64,000 nucleotides of DNA from Carettochelys insculpta (lineage: Eukaryota > Chordata > Testudines > Carettochelyidae): the NCBI RefSeq assembly GCF_033958435.1, contig NC_134150.1, positions 34,653,501 to 34,717,500 on the forward strand, given 5' to 3'. Made by a program: the position numbers and the translations under genes. This document shows positions 11,734 to 22,404 of the stretch, piece by piece (positions within the stretch are counted from its first letter, which is position 1; the number at the start of each line of letters is the position of its first letter). The notes under the pieces were generated by a model. It was not told where the DNA came from and ran no database searches. It saw only the letters and a list, made by a program, of their open reading frames with translations.

Positions 11734-12400
11734 GGCTACGTCTACACGTGAAGCCAACATCGAAATAGGCTATTTCGATGAATAACGTCTACACGTCCTC
11801 CAGGGCTGGCACATCGACGTTGCACGGCACCACATCGAAATAGGCGCTGCGGGGGTACGTCTACATGCCAAAGTAGCACACATCGAAATAAGGGTGCCAG
11901 GCACAGCTGCAGACAGGGTCACAGGGCAGACTCAACAGCAAGCCGCTCCCTTAAAGGGCCCCTCCCAGACACAGTTGCACTAAACAACACAAGATACACA
12001 GAGCCAACAACTGGTTGCAGACCCTATGCCTGTAGCATGGATCCCCAGCTGCCGCAGCAGCAGCCAGAAGCCCTGGGCTAAGGGCTGCTGCCCACGGTGA
12101 CCATAGAGCCCCGCAGGGGCTGGAGAGAGAGCGTCTCTCAACCCCTCAGCTGATGGCCACCATGGAGGACCCGGCAATTTCGACGTTGCGGGACGCGAAT
12201 CATCTACACGGTCCCTACTTCGACGTTCAACGTCGAAGTAGGGCGCTATTCTGATCCCCTCATGAGGTTAGCGACTTCGACGTCTCGCCGCCTAACGTCG
12301 AAGTTAACTTCGAAATAGCGCCCGACGCGTGTAGCCGCGACGGGCGCTATTTCGAAGTTAGTGCCGCTACTTCGAAGTAGCGTGCACGTGTAGACACAGC
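11734..12400 (-). mobile_element. GGCTACGTCTACAC MITE, family A, copy 1
   Basis: The left end GGCTACGTCTACACG and right end CGTGTAGACACAGC are terminal inverted repeats. Subterminal arms are rich in ATCGAAAT, TTCGAAGT and GACGT palindromes, with a near-perfect hairpin near 12221-12243 and internal copies of GTCTACACG at about 11789, 11859 and 12203. The middle ~300 bp is a GC-rich non-palindromic core. The whole unit matches 16565-17273 in opposite orientation, lacking one ~30-bp segment near its left end. No transposase is encoded. Strand is given relative to copy 2. Confidence 0.85.
11980..12177 (-). other. 65-codon open frame in the MITE-A core
   Basis: The core keeps a 65-codon frame (PSAEGLRDALSPAPAGLYGH block, C-terminal CWLCVSCVV) that is also open, at identical length, in copy 2 at 16787-16984. 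Most residues agree between the two. No known domain is recognised. Shared length could simply reflect recent common ancestry of the DNA, and the opposite strand is also open over much of it. I do not call it a gene. Confidence 0.3.
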
Positions 12401-13525
12401 TAATAAGAGCAGGTACACAGGGTTGTGCTGCAATTTAGGAATCCACTTTAAATTCACACCTATAATTAATTCACATTAATTTTCCTCAGCGTCCCTGAGT
12501 AGGCCAGCCCTTGACTGACCTGTCAAGGTTATCGAGGGAGACAGTGGCAGAGAATTCATGCTGGGTAGTCTGTGGACAAGGCACATGCCCTAATCATTGG
12601 AACTTCTTTTCTCTCTGCACACTGGTGCCCAGGTACACCCAGACCCTGGGAATCCAGAAATATATATGTGACAATGAGGAAAATGACATATTTTAGGCTG
12701 CAGTTATCATATGCCAAGATAATATAACAGATTACATTTGTGTGCTGTGGCTGGATCATTTGACATTTTCATACAAATATAAATCTTCAGATGGAGAAAG
12801 CTTCTGACAATGTTCTGCTAAATGACTGGTAAAGTGCCAGAAGTTCTCAGCTGTTCCACCACTGCAAACCATTCTAGATTCCACCAGTCCTTGAGGCTTT
12901 TATATCATCCCGAGGATACCAGGTGGTGTCATTTTGGGATAGAGCTGAATTTTTTGGTGGACTTTCTGGCTCATGATCTCTAATTGTGTTTGCCTCAATG
13001 TCAGTCCCAATAGAACACCTTTCTATTATTCTCATATATTTTACTCACTGAATCTGTTTAGTGCATTAAACCTAAACATCTGTCTCACCAAATATTCTAA
13101 CAAAGATTGAATGTTTCTTTGCAGGTTAACAGCATCATTCATTCAACAGTTTATTTCTGCAGTGTACTCACAGCTATTACATTAGCAATTGCTGTCTGGA
13201 ATTCAGTAAACATTTTATAAAATAATCAGTTTGTTGCACTGCTCCTTGGGTTAGGCTGTATCCTGTATCTTTCGTAGAACTCCCATTGACTCAGACTTCT
13301 AGCACTAGGACTGATCAAATCTCCAGGCACAATTAATTTCTCTTATTCTGATTTTGAGACACAAGTCTTTATTTCCTACCAATGCCTTAGAAAGAAGCAG
13401 CTTCAAATCATCTCTCATCTAGTGCTTTGCCCCTCACTAAATCCATTTACTGGCTACTCCAGGTTTAGCTTACAAGCTTCACAATGATTTCCCCATTCCA
13501 TTGGTGCAGTGAGAATTTACACTCT
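12401..13525. other. No recognised feature, ~1.1 kb
   Basis: AT-rich with no convincing frame or repeat. Confidence 0.5.
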
Positions 13526-13736
13526 GGCTATCTGGACATGGTGGGAACTATTTCGGGATACAATTTTGTGTCAAAAAAGTAATTCCACAGCTTTTCACAG
13601 CACTTAAAATAGCACTGCTATTTTGGGCATGCTATTCCAGTTCCGGGACCACTCATCATATGACGCGTGACAGAATGTTCAGAATAAGGTAACTGCATAC
13701 ATTATTTCAAAAAAATCTCACCGTGTAGACGTAGCC
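13526..13736. mobile_element. Short GGCTAYGTCTACAC-type MITE, diverged
   Basis: The right end reads CACCGTGTAGACGTAGCC; the left end GGCTATCTGGACATGGTG matches its complement with mutations. The interior is AT-rich with TTTCGGG and TTTCAAA remnants. It appears to be an older, 211-bp member of the same terminal-repeat group. Confidence 0.6.
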
Positions 13737-13983
13737 TAAGTGAAGATCTACTCATCTGCCTCTTCCCACCCATCTTTTATTCTGTTTCCTTCTTCCCCTA
13801 ACCTCATGCACCCATCTTGTCAGCATTTCACTCAAACTTCATGTCTTCTGCTTCACTGCGTGCCTTAGACCTATCACAATCACAGTGAATCAGCCAATTT
13901 GTCTTGGTGAGGGGTGGAATGAGGAGAGTATCACCGTTTAAGTTACTGCACCTTTCATAACCCTCCATGGTCTGCTCAAGGAA

Positions 13984-14418
13984 GCCACGTCTACACTAGC
14001 ACCTTCCTTTCAGAAGGGACATAATAATGAGCAAAGTTGGGAGATGTTAATGAGGCCCTCCCATGAATATGCAGCACCTCATTAGTATAATGGCAGTTGT
14101 GGCAATTCGAAAGCACCACCTTTGAATCGCCTGCTGCCTGTGTAGATGAGGGCATTTCAGAAGGATCCCCCAGTCTTCGAAAGCCCCTTATTCCTAAAAC
14201 CAAATAGGAATAAGGGGCTTTCGAAGACTGGAACGTCCTTTCGAAATGCCCCCACCTACATGGGCAGCAAGCGATTCAAAAGCGGCACCTTTGAATCACT
14301 GTGGCTGCCATTATGTTAATAAGGTGCTGCATATTCATGGAAGCACCTCATGAGCATCTTCCAACCTCACTCATTACCATGCCCCTTCCAAAAGGAAGGG
14401 GCTAAGGTAGACGTAGCC
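13984..14418. mobile_element. Foldback MITE, GGCTAYGTCTACAC-type, family C, copy 1
   Basis: Ends are AGCCACGTCTACACT and AGGTAGACGTAGCC. Almost the whole 435 bp is one imperfect palindrome centred near 14205, where CTTCGAAAGCCCCTTATTCC is followed by its complement. Words such as ATATGCAGCACCTCATTAG are shared with 48941-49337. No coding capacity; the 70-codon minus frame is an arm of the palindrome. Confidence 0.8.
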
Positions 14419-14579
14419 ACAATGTTGTCTCAGGCCTTTAGCTGTCCCCTCTCCCTGGGCACAGAGTCATATCCCTTCTGATTAGAAACTTGGGCTGCAG
14501 CCCTCTTGCACTCGGTATATCTACAGGTGTGACTAGTCTGGATTACACCTGATGTTTTAAACAGGAAGCAGGTCTTAAT

Positions 14580-14800
14580 CATGAAGGCTCATTACCTAAT
14601 AAATGTGTTAGTTTTGAAGGTGCTACGTGACCGCTTGTTATTTATGGCTCTGTAGCATTCTTGGGCTTAATTCCTGGCTTTACTGCTGACTCATTGTATG
14701 ACCTTGAGGCAAATCACTGAGATTTTCCATTCCGCAGTTTACCCATCAAAGCAGTAATATAAGTGATATTATCATACTTATTTCAAGGAGTTCTTTCAAT
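14580..14800 (+). repeat. Retroposon-family remnant followed by a MIR-like fragment
   Basis: 14580-14650 has TTAGTTTTGAAGGTGCTACG, a diverged match to the 34115 and 60517 family. 14660-14790 has CTGCTGACTCATTGTATGACC, CAAATCACTGAG and CAGTTTACCCATC, the order seen in MIR-like SINEs. Both are old. Confidence 0.55.
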
Positions 14801-16564
14801 ATGGACTGAATAAATTAATAGGCCCACTCCTGAGTTCAGTAGGCATGGGCTCAGTGTTTCTAAAGTGCATTAAAAACCTTAGATCAAGGTTGCTGTTAGG
14901 ATAATTAAATATTAACTATGAGTGTTTATGGAAGTTATGTGTGTTTGGCAAAGGGGATTTAGATCTGTTTGTTTCTGTTCTTCAGTAAAGCAGTAAATGG
15001 TTGTTTACAGAGACACAGCTCTTTCTATTGCCTGCCAAGACGTTACATACCCTTCTCTACACTTTGACCCCGAAGGTACTGGATACGCATCTCTGATTGT
15101 GTTTGCCATTGCACTACATAGCTTCTGGCAAGCAAATAGCTGTGCGCATGGTATAATATATAAAGGAAACAGTGGAAAGAACATGGTGATGGAAGAAACA
15201 GTGTTGAAGCAAACCAAGATCCAGAATTAGGTTGTTTCTGCCCTTGTTTCTTGGCCACCATTGCTCCACAATATCCAGGGCATACTGCATGATAGAATGG
15301 GCTCTCTGGATCCTGGCAGAAACAAGGCACCTGATTGGTATCACAAGAGACTTTCTTGGTCATGCTACCAAAAAGCTGAATGTTTAGCCTGTTGGAGATG
15401 ATAGTCATGTGGAAAACATATGTCATTTCTTTAGCCAGGCCAAGACCACACTCCGTGCATCACCAAGTCTCCATTGGAATCGATTTTGCTGGGCGTTTAG
15501 AAAAACCCATCATTTTACAAACTAAAGATTAGAAATCAACAATTTTCACAGTTTTGGCTGAACTTATAGGACATACTCAGCTAGTGAAAATGAGTGCAGC
15601 TTCTTTGACTTCATTAGATCTATGCCCTTCTGCAGCAGCTGAGGAATTGGCCCATTTTTAAAACGCCCAAATATCATCTAATGTTGCTCTTTTTTAGTTT
15701 TGTGACTCAAGCCCTTTCAAGTATTTAAGAATCAGAAATTTTATAAAACATTCTGAATAATTAACATTTGCAAACCCCCATTACTCAGTATCTTTATTAT
15801 GCTCTCTTAAATCACATACTGGTATGCTATCAACAGTGTGTTAGCTGTTACAACACAGCTGAAAAGGCTCTTTAAAAGATATGACTGGCACAGTTATAAG
15901 GATACACAAAAACATGTAAGCACTGGGTGGCAGAGGAATTCCCATTAAAACAGAGCTGCTTTTAAAAAATTTCACTATGAAGTAATAGGGTTACTTTGAA
16001 CCTGGGAGGATTCCTTTATTGCAACCAAATGTGGTTGCATTAATCCACAGGTCTGCTTTCTATAAGCAGCTGAAAACAGGTGAAAGAAGTATAAGAGAAC
16101 TGTGGTGCAGAAAGTTAATGGATTAGCCTTTCAGCAGTAAAGAGCTGGCTTTAAATTTGGTAGAGGACAGAAGTGGAAAGCAGTTTGTTGCTTCAGTCTG
16201 TAACTATGTGCATTTATAAAATGTCTATCGTAGACCTTGAGTTCGTTTTATATAGATTTGATTTGAGAACAAACAGAACTTTCCTGGAAATAGGGAATGT
16301 ACTTTCTGTGACACAGCACCTCACCAAATTAACTCACTGTATGTAACACTGACTGACTTCTAGAGGGTGTAGACTGCAGATTTCACTGCAATTTGGCATG
16401 GTTGCGTGTCTCTGCTGCAGTGTTGCCAACTCTTGTTAAGTTATCACAAGTCTAGGAATATTTGGTGGCTTCCTTACAGCCACTGCAGCTGAAGTCAAAT
16501 GCTTATGTGAGAATCTTGACTTCCTTTAGGAAAAAAAAAAGGGAAAAAGAAGAAAGTTTCTATA
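14801..16564. other. No recognised feature, ~1.8 kb
   Basis: The longest frame is 127 codons on the minus strand (15043-15426). It has a Cys-rich patch but matches no family I know and overlaps other open frames. I see no splice-supported exon. A short A/G-rich run lies at 16530-16558, just before the next MITE. Confidence 0.45.
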
Positions 16565-17273
16565 GCCGTTCTACACGTGCACACTACTTCGAAGTAGCGG
16601 CACTAACTTCGAAATAGCGCCCGTCACGGCTACACGTGTTGGGCGCTATTTCGATGTTAACATCGACGTTAAGCGGTGAGACGTCGAAGCCGCTAACCCC
16701 ATGAGGGGATAGCAATAGCGCCCTACTTCGATGTTCAACGTTTAAGTAGGGACCGTGTAGTCGTTGCGCATCCCGCAACATCAAAATTGCGGGGTCCTCC
16801 ACAGCGGCCATCAGCTGAGGGGTTGAGAGACGCTCTCTCTCCAGCCCCTGCGGGGCTCTATGGTCACCATGTGCAGCAGCCCTTAGCCCAGGGCTTCTGG
16901 CTGCTGCTGCTGCAGCTGGGGATCCATGCTGCATGCACAGGGTCTGCAACCAGTTGTTGGCTCTGTGGATCTTGTGTTGTTTAGTGCAACTGTGTCTGGG
17001 AGGAGCCCTTTAAGGGAGCAGCTTGCTGTTGAGTCCGCCCTGTGACCCTGTCTGCAGCTGTGCCTGGCACCCTTATTTCAATGTGTGCTACTGTGGCATG
17101 TAGACATTCCCTCGCAGCGCCTATTTCGATGTGGTGCTGCGCAACGTCGATGTTGAACATCGACGTTGCCAGCCCTGGAGGACATGTAGACGTTATTCAT
17201 CGAAATAGCCTATTTCGATGTCACTACATCGAAATAAGCTATTTCGATGTAGCGTTCACGTGTAGACATAGCC
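16565..17273 (+). mobile_element. GGCTACGTCTACAC MITE, family A, copy 2
   Basis: Opposite-orientation sister of 11734-12400. The ends are GCCGTTCTACACGTGC and CACGTGTAGACATAGCC; the flanks are tata on both sides, consistent with a TA-containing target duplication. The TTCGAA/ATCGAT-rich arms and GC-rich core are kept. It carries an extra CTACATCGAAAT-type segment near the right end that copy 1 lacks. No transposase. Confidence 0.85.
16787..16984 (+). other. 65-codon open frame in the MITE-A core, copy 2
   Basis: Same length and mostly the same residues as the frame in copy 1. The opposite strand (16584-16949) is also open for 121 codons and includes an alanine run from a GCA repeat; its central part is also open in copy 1. 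Two overlapping frames in GC-rich DNA argue against calling either a gene. A captured host fragment is possible. Confidence 0.3.
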
Positions 17274-17340
17274 TATATTTCATAATTTAAAACATGACCC
17301 AAGCTTTCTATATTTCATAATTTAAAACATGACCCAAGCT
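17274..17340. repeat. Two direct 32-bp copies, 35-bp period
   Basis: TATATTTCATAATTTAAAAC... at 17274-17305 recurs exactly at 17309-17340 after ttc. The first copy abuts the MITE right end. Likely a small local duplication of the target side. Confidence 0.85.
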
Positions 17341-18594
17341 ACCCAAAAGGCTGGAAAACCAAAGAGTAAATAAAACTACTCCCAAATGTATTACTTTGTA
17401 CAAAAATATATCAAAACCCTAATGATTTTTAATCCACTCCCATTATTTGGGGGAGGAAGGAGGGTAATGCATGGTTTTTGAGTTCATAGGAATGGCAAAG
17501 TTGGACGATGCTATATCAGCACTTTGTTTGGTATGAGTTAATGCATGTTGGCAGAACTGACAATTGGTATATGTATATTTCAGCCACAGGGAGGTAACTT
17601 TAGTTTGAGCTGACATACCTGAGCTAGCCTTGAATCTTATTAGCTCAGGTCCCAGAAAACTTGTGCTCTGGTAGTGTGAACTTCAGCCCGGGCAAGAACC
17701 CTCAAGGGCTCCAGATGGGTTTGCAAAGCCTGTGCCATAGCTCGCTATCAGCTCCAGCTGCAACCTAAGCAAACCAGGAGGAGAGGGTTCACTCTTTGTA
17801 TACACATTCAAGCCATTCCATCCTGTTGCCAACCTCTCACTTGGAAAAGCTATTTTCTGTTTCAAAAAAATAGGCAGGCTGATGCTTATGATGCTTACTA
17901 TTCTTTAAAAGGAAACTAGGATTCTCTTCTACCTTTAAAAGCCTATGGATATCTATCACTCTTGGGCTTAATTCCTGGCCTCATGGTTGACCACTGTGTA
18001 CCCCAGCAGGCTGTGCCTTTCCTTCTCAAGGTGTCTAGGCCGTGTCCTATGTACTTTAGAACCTCCTAAGGGTTTAACTATGTAGATGTATCTAAATGCA
18101 TATGGTCTCTTCCCTTAGCAATGCATACCTAAAATTGCATTCATTTTAAAGTATGTATCTGTTTGCATGGACCTGCTAGTACTGACTTGTGATTGTGCCC
18201 CCTCTTACCTACCTGATTTGCAGCTGCACCTGGAATGCTACGGTTTGGTCTCTGGTTTATGTGCCCCTGAGGCTTCATGTATCAAGGAAGCAGCACTCTT
18301 GGCTCTCTACTTGTACATCATATTTGGTTTTCAGCATCAGTAAAGTACCGTCACTACTAAAGGGAACTCTTACATGAGCATAATACAAAATCATGTTATG
18401 GTAGTTGTTACCGGGCTGTTGTCTTATGCAGCATGCACTCATGAGTTCTCTCTCTTGGGTGTGCTTTGTTGTGGCAACTCTATAGGGATTTGGAGCAGGA
18501 CAGGGATTTTTGCTTCAGTCTGGTATTTTCCTCCTCTGTCTCTGTTATCGTCTTCATTTCAAATTCTTTGCTATGTTCCTACAGTAGAAATCTA
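17341..18594. other. No recognised gene; one short MIR-like scrap
   Basis: At about 17960-17985 CTTGGGCTTAATTCCTGGCC repeats the word at 14660, so it is probably a MIR-like scrap. The rest is unremarkable AT-rich DNA. Confidence 0.45.
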
Positions 18595-18952
18595 CCCTAG
18601 GTTCACAGATTCCAAGACAGAGAGAAATTTGTGATCATCTAGTCTAACCTCTTGTATAATACAGGCCATAATATTTTCACCAATTAATTCCTTGGGAAGA
18701 TAATTTAGAAAAACATCCAACTTTGAGTTTAAAATTAGCAGTGATGAAGGATCTACAGTGACCCATGGGATTTGTTCCTGTGGTTTGGTGCTCCATTTTC
18801 AGTCTGAATTTGTCTTCCTTTAACTTCCAGCCATTCTACTGTGTTACACCTTCCTCTGCTTGACTGAAGCTCCTAGTATCAAGTATTTGTGCCACTTACA
18901 GACTGAAACCAAGTCACCCTTTCACCTTCTCTTGGTTAAACAGATCTCTAAG
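18595..18952 (-). mobile_element. CR1: CR1 3' end fragment
   Basis: Contains the reverse-strand CR1 3' UTR pattern: CACAGATTCCAAGACAGAGA, then TGATCATCTAGTCTAACCTC. It is 5'-truncated and non-coding, and ends where the next MITE begins. Confidence 0.75.
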
Positions 18953-19228
18953 ACCTTGACTACATTTACCCACACTGTCAACCTACGTCAGCTACGCAAA
19001 CATCATATCTAAAGTTAACATATTTTACCGTGGTGTCTACGATGTGATAAGGTCAATGGGGGCTGCTCTCCCATCAACTACTGCTATTCTTCTCATCCTG
19101 GTGGAGTGTCAGTGTAAATGCAAGCAAGCTCAGACATCAATCTATTGTGTCTACAATAGACGTGATAAACTGATGGCTGGTATATCTATCACTGCTGCGT
19201 TGATCCGCCACATAGTAGAGATAAGGCC
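18953..19228. mobile_element. Diverged MITE, relative of the GTCTACAC group
   Basis: Left edge ACCTTGACTACATTTACCC and right edge AGTAGAGATAAGGCC are recognisable as inverted ends of a GGCCTTGTCTACACT-type element. It sits between two CR1 3' fragments. Old and degraded; no coding capacity. Confidence 0.5.
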
Positions 19229-19230
19229 TA

Positions 19231-19410
19231 AATCATAGAAATCTTAGAAATATAGAATTGAAAGGGAACCCCATAAGTCACCTAAGATAGTCCCTTGTAC
19301 TGAGGAAGGTCTAAGTATCAACCTGACTCTCTAATAATGCTGGTCTATCCTTTGCTTAAAAATCTCTGTGTATGGCGATTCCACAACCTTAATGGGTAAT
19401 TTGTATGAAA
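19231..19410 (-). mobile_element. CR1: CR1 3' end fragment
   Basis: Starts AATCATAGAAATCTTAGAAA, the reverse complement of the repetitive CR1 3' terminus, followed by GGGAACCCCATAAGTCACCT. Severely 5'-truncated. Confidence 0.7.
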
Positions 19411-19793
19411 AAGGGACCTTGCTGGGGAAGAGCCAGGAGGCAGGGACAGAAGGGAGGCACAGAGGAATGGAGTAAACAAATGAGGATGTTTGCACAGGAA
19501 TGTCAGAAAATGTGGGATTTGCATGTGCCTCTACTGAGTGTTAACATTCAGGCCACTGTAAATTGGATTAAAAATAAATAAGTTTTGCAAAATTTTGGAA
19601 AGCTGAAATGATTTGCTGAAAATCTAAACATAATCAGTCTTCCAAACTTGAAAAATTTCAGCCAATTAGAAAAAAAATTGTTAGCATATGAGAAGTGGGG
19701 GATATATTGCATGTAAGTCTTCACATAAAAATAACTGTTTTATTTGCTACCCAGAAGATTCTGCTGTATTATTTGCTACCCAAGACTCTAGAA
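19411..19793. other. No recognised feature
   Basis: AT-rich sequence up to the hAT element. Nothing supported. Confidence 0.5.
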
Positions 19794-22396
19794 CAGCATT
19801 TCTCAAAGTGTGGTGCACTGACCGGTACCGGTCCGTGGAAGAAAAATACCAGTCCCTGCCCCAGATCCCTGGGAAGTGGCAGCCACTGGTGCTCCCTGCC
19901 CAGAGCCCCAGGGAAGCGGCAGCTGCTGGTGCTCCTCCCTCAGAGCCCCGGGGAAGTGGAGGCTGCTGACGAGTATTCAAACTATCGTGCCCTATCCTAT
20001 TAATTTGGTACATTTCCTATTTTCCCACCTGCCGCATGTGTGTCATTGGGTTTCGTGCCACATGTCACAGCAATCTCAGTTTGTTTCTGCCCAGTGTGAA
20101 AACGTGTACATCTTTTTAGGTTAACCACTTAAGTTTTCTTCATTTATTTTCAATTTAATACCCCCTCGTCTTCATCTTCAGCATGGATAAATGGCTGAAG
20201 AATGTGACTGGAAATGCAACTAGCGAGGGTTCAAATGATGTGCAGCCTAATACAAGTGAGAATAAGAAGATAAAAACTTCTTGGACCTGCAAGTATTCCA
20301 ACAAGTATTTGAAATTTGGTTTCATAAGTGTTGGTAGTGATAATCACTTGCCATTATGTATAATATGTCACGTAGAACTATCCAATGAGTGCATGAAACC
20401 ATCAAAACTGAAATGCCATTTGGAATGCAAACATCCAGAATACGCAAATAAGCCCATAGATTTTTTCATAAATAAGAGAAATGAATTGTCTTCTAATAAA
20501 AAAAGCATGAAAAGTGCACTTTCTGTGTGCTCTTCAAATAAAAAATTTGTGTTGGCTTCATATGAAGTTTCAAAACTAATAGCCAAAACAAGTTATCCAC
20601 ATACTATTGGCAAAAAGTTAATACTTCCTGCATTGCATATTATTACATCTTGTATTTGTGGACCAAAAAAAAGAAACCAGTTGTGTTGACTGTCTTTATC
20701 CAACAATACAGTAAAATGGAGAATTGACGATATGGTGAAAAATATTGAGGAAATTCTTGTATGTCGAATACAGAATAGTCAGTTTTTTGCATTACAAGTG
20801 GATGAAAGCACTGATATAGCAGATTCTGCCAATTTGAGGTGTTTTGTTAGATATGTTTACGAAAGCTCCCTTCAAGAAAATCTCTTATTTTGTAAACCAC
20901 TTCCGACAAGAAAAACAGCTGATGAAATTTTTAAGGTAATCAATGATTTTATTATTCAAAGTGATGTTGACTGGAAAAAATGTGTTGGACTGAGCAGTGA
21001 TGGGACTCAAGCAATGGCAGGGTCTCGCACTGGGCTTGTCCTGCGAATTCGAGCTGTAGCGCCAGACTGTGCATGAGTGCATTGTAGTATTTACAGAGAG
21101 GCAATAGTTGTGAAAACTAGGCCATTAATTTTGAGTTCCACTCTTCAAGAATGTGTAACGTTTATAAATTATAGAAAATCTCGTCCTTTGAATTCCAGAA
21201 TCTTTACTGCTTTGTGCAAAGACTTAGGAAGTGAAAATGAGCATTTCTTATTACACGGTGAGGTTTGATGCCTACTGAAAGGAAACATTTTGAATGACAC
21301 TTTGAAATGAAGTATGACGTTTTATTATTTTTGGAGCGGCACCCTCCATTGGCAAAAGATGTTATATTTAACTTTAAAGACAGGTTTCATGAATTTGATT
21401 CGTTAACAATGGTGGCTTACTTATCTGACATATTTATTTTTATATGAGTTAAGTCTGAATTCACAAGGCACTAAAACTAATATTTGCAAAGATTGTGAAA
21501 AAGAAGCAACCATTAAAAACCTTCAGTTATGGGCACAATGAGTTAACAAGAGAAACTTCATATCTTTTTATACTTTAACTGAATTACAAGAAAAATATGC
21601 TGAAACTAATATCTCAGATGCGATTTCTGCAGCAATCAAAGAACATCTCTTGGGGCTAACATCAAGCTTTAATGAATATTTTCCTCCAGTTGATGTCAGT
21701 AAAACATGGATTAAGAACCCATTTACTGTTGACACCAAAAATGAAGAAATATTACAATTTAATACATCAGAAGTGGATTTATTACTTGAACTTTCTTGTG
21801 ACTCTGCCTTAAAAGAGAACTTCGATAAACTCTCCTGGATTGATTTTTGGTTGAGTGGTAGAAATGAATATTCACATTTATCTGAGAAAGCAGTCAAATT
21901 CTCAATGCCTTTTGTCACGACATATAAGTTCCAAACTAGTTTCTCATCTTTGGTTTTCTTCAAAAATAAATATAGAAATAGACTGAATGTTGAACCAGAT
22001 TTGAGGAGAAAACTTTCTTCTTTTGCTCGTGACAGAAAGTTGCTATGTGATGCAAAACAATATCATCTTTACTATTCGTTCTCTTTTTAGTTACTTAAAT
22101 GCTATAAAGTGCACACATAATAAATGACTTATATTCACCTCATTAAATTATAAACTTTACAACTGTTAAAATTCCAATAGTTAAATTGTAATTAAGGTAA
22201 TAACAATAAGTTAGGCACCTAAGTTTTTATATCAAGATTTATATTATTATGTGCTATTATTATTGTGAATAAATAATAAACAGTGCAAATGTATTCATTT
22301 TTCACTCTTTTTTTATATACATTTATAGTTTTGGGCCATAAAAATAGGTACTGAAACAAAAATGAGTCCCCGCTATATAATGTTTGGGAAACACTG
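19794..22396 (+). mobile_element. Autonomous-type hAT transposon, inactivated (Charlie/Buster-like)
   Basis: The 2603-bp element has ends CAGCATTTCTCAAAGTG and (reverse complement of the right end) CAGTGTTTCCCAAAC. Flanks ctctagaa and atgtagga agree at 5 of 8 positions, with the TAG core favoured by hAT elements. It carries a broken transposase on the plus strand (20183-22090). Both ends match the 228-bp element at 43684-43911, inverted. It is AT-rich inside and has a GC-rich left leader (19840-19970). Confidence 0.85.
20183..22090 (+). pseudogene. hAT transposase with BED zinc finger, broken
   Basis: This encoded the enzyme that cuts and reinserts the element in the nucleus. Residues ~59-84 of the first block form a BED-type finger (C59, C62, H79, H84). 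The frame stays the same from 20183 to 21268 but is cut by TGA at 20687, 21074 and 21266. After the first stop come the RNase H-like core blocks: FALQVDESTDIADSANL (first catalytic Asp) and CVGLSSDGTQAMAG (second), then a C-x2-H pair around the second stop. Beyond 21268 there are frameshifts, then a C-terminal dimerisation block at 21650-22090 with WIDFW and KYRNRLNVEPDLR. The layout matches the proteins from which ZBED5-like vertebrate genes were domesticated. The stops and shifts say this copy itself is dead. Confidence 0.85.
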
Positions 22397-22404
22397 ATGT
22401 AGGA

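Noticed and set aside
15043..15426. 127-codon minus-strand frame with a Cys-rich patch
   Set aside because: No family recognised, overlapping open frames in other phases, no splice or promoter support.
17274..17340. CRISPR-like direct repeat
   Set aside because: Only two copies with a 3-base spacer, in an animal genome.
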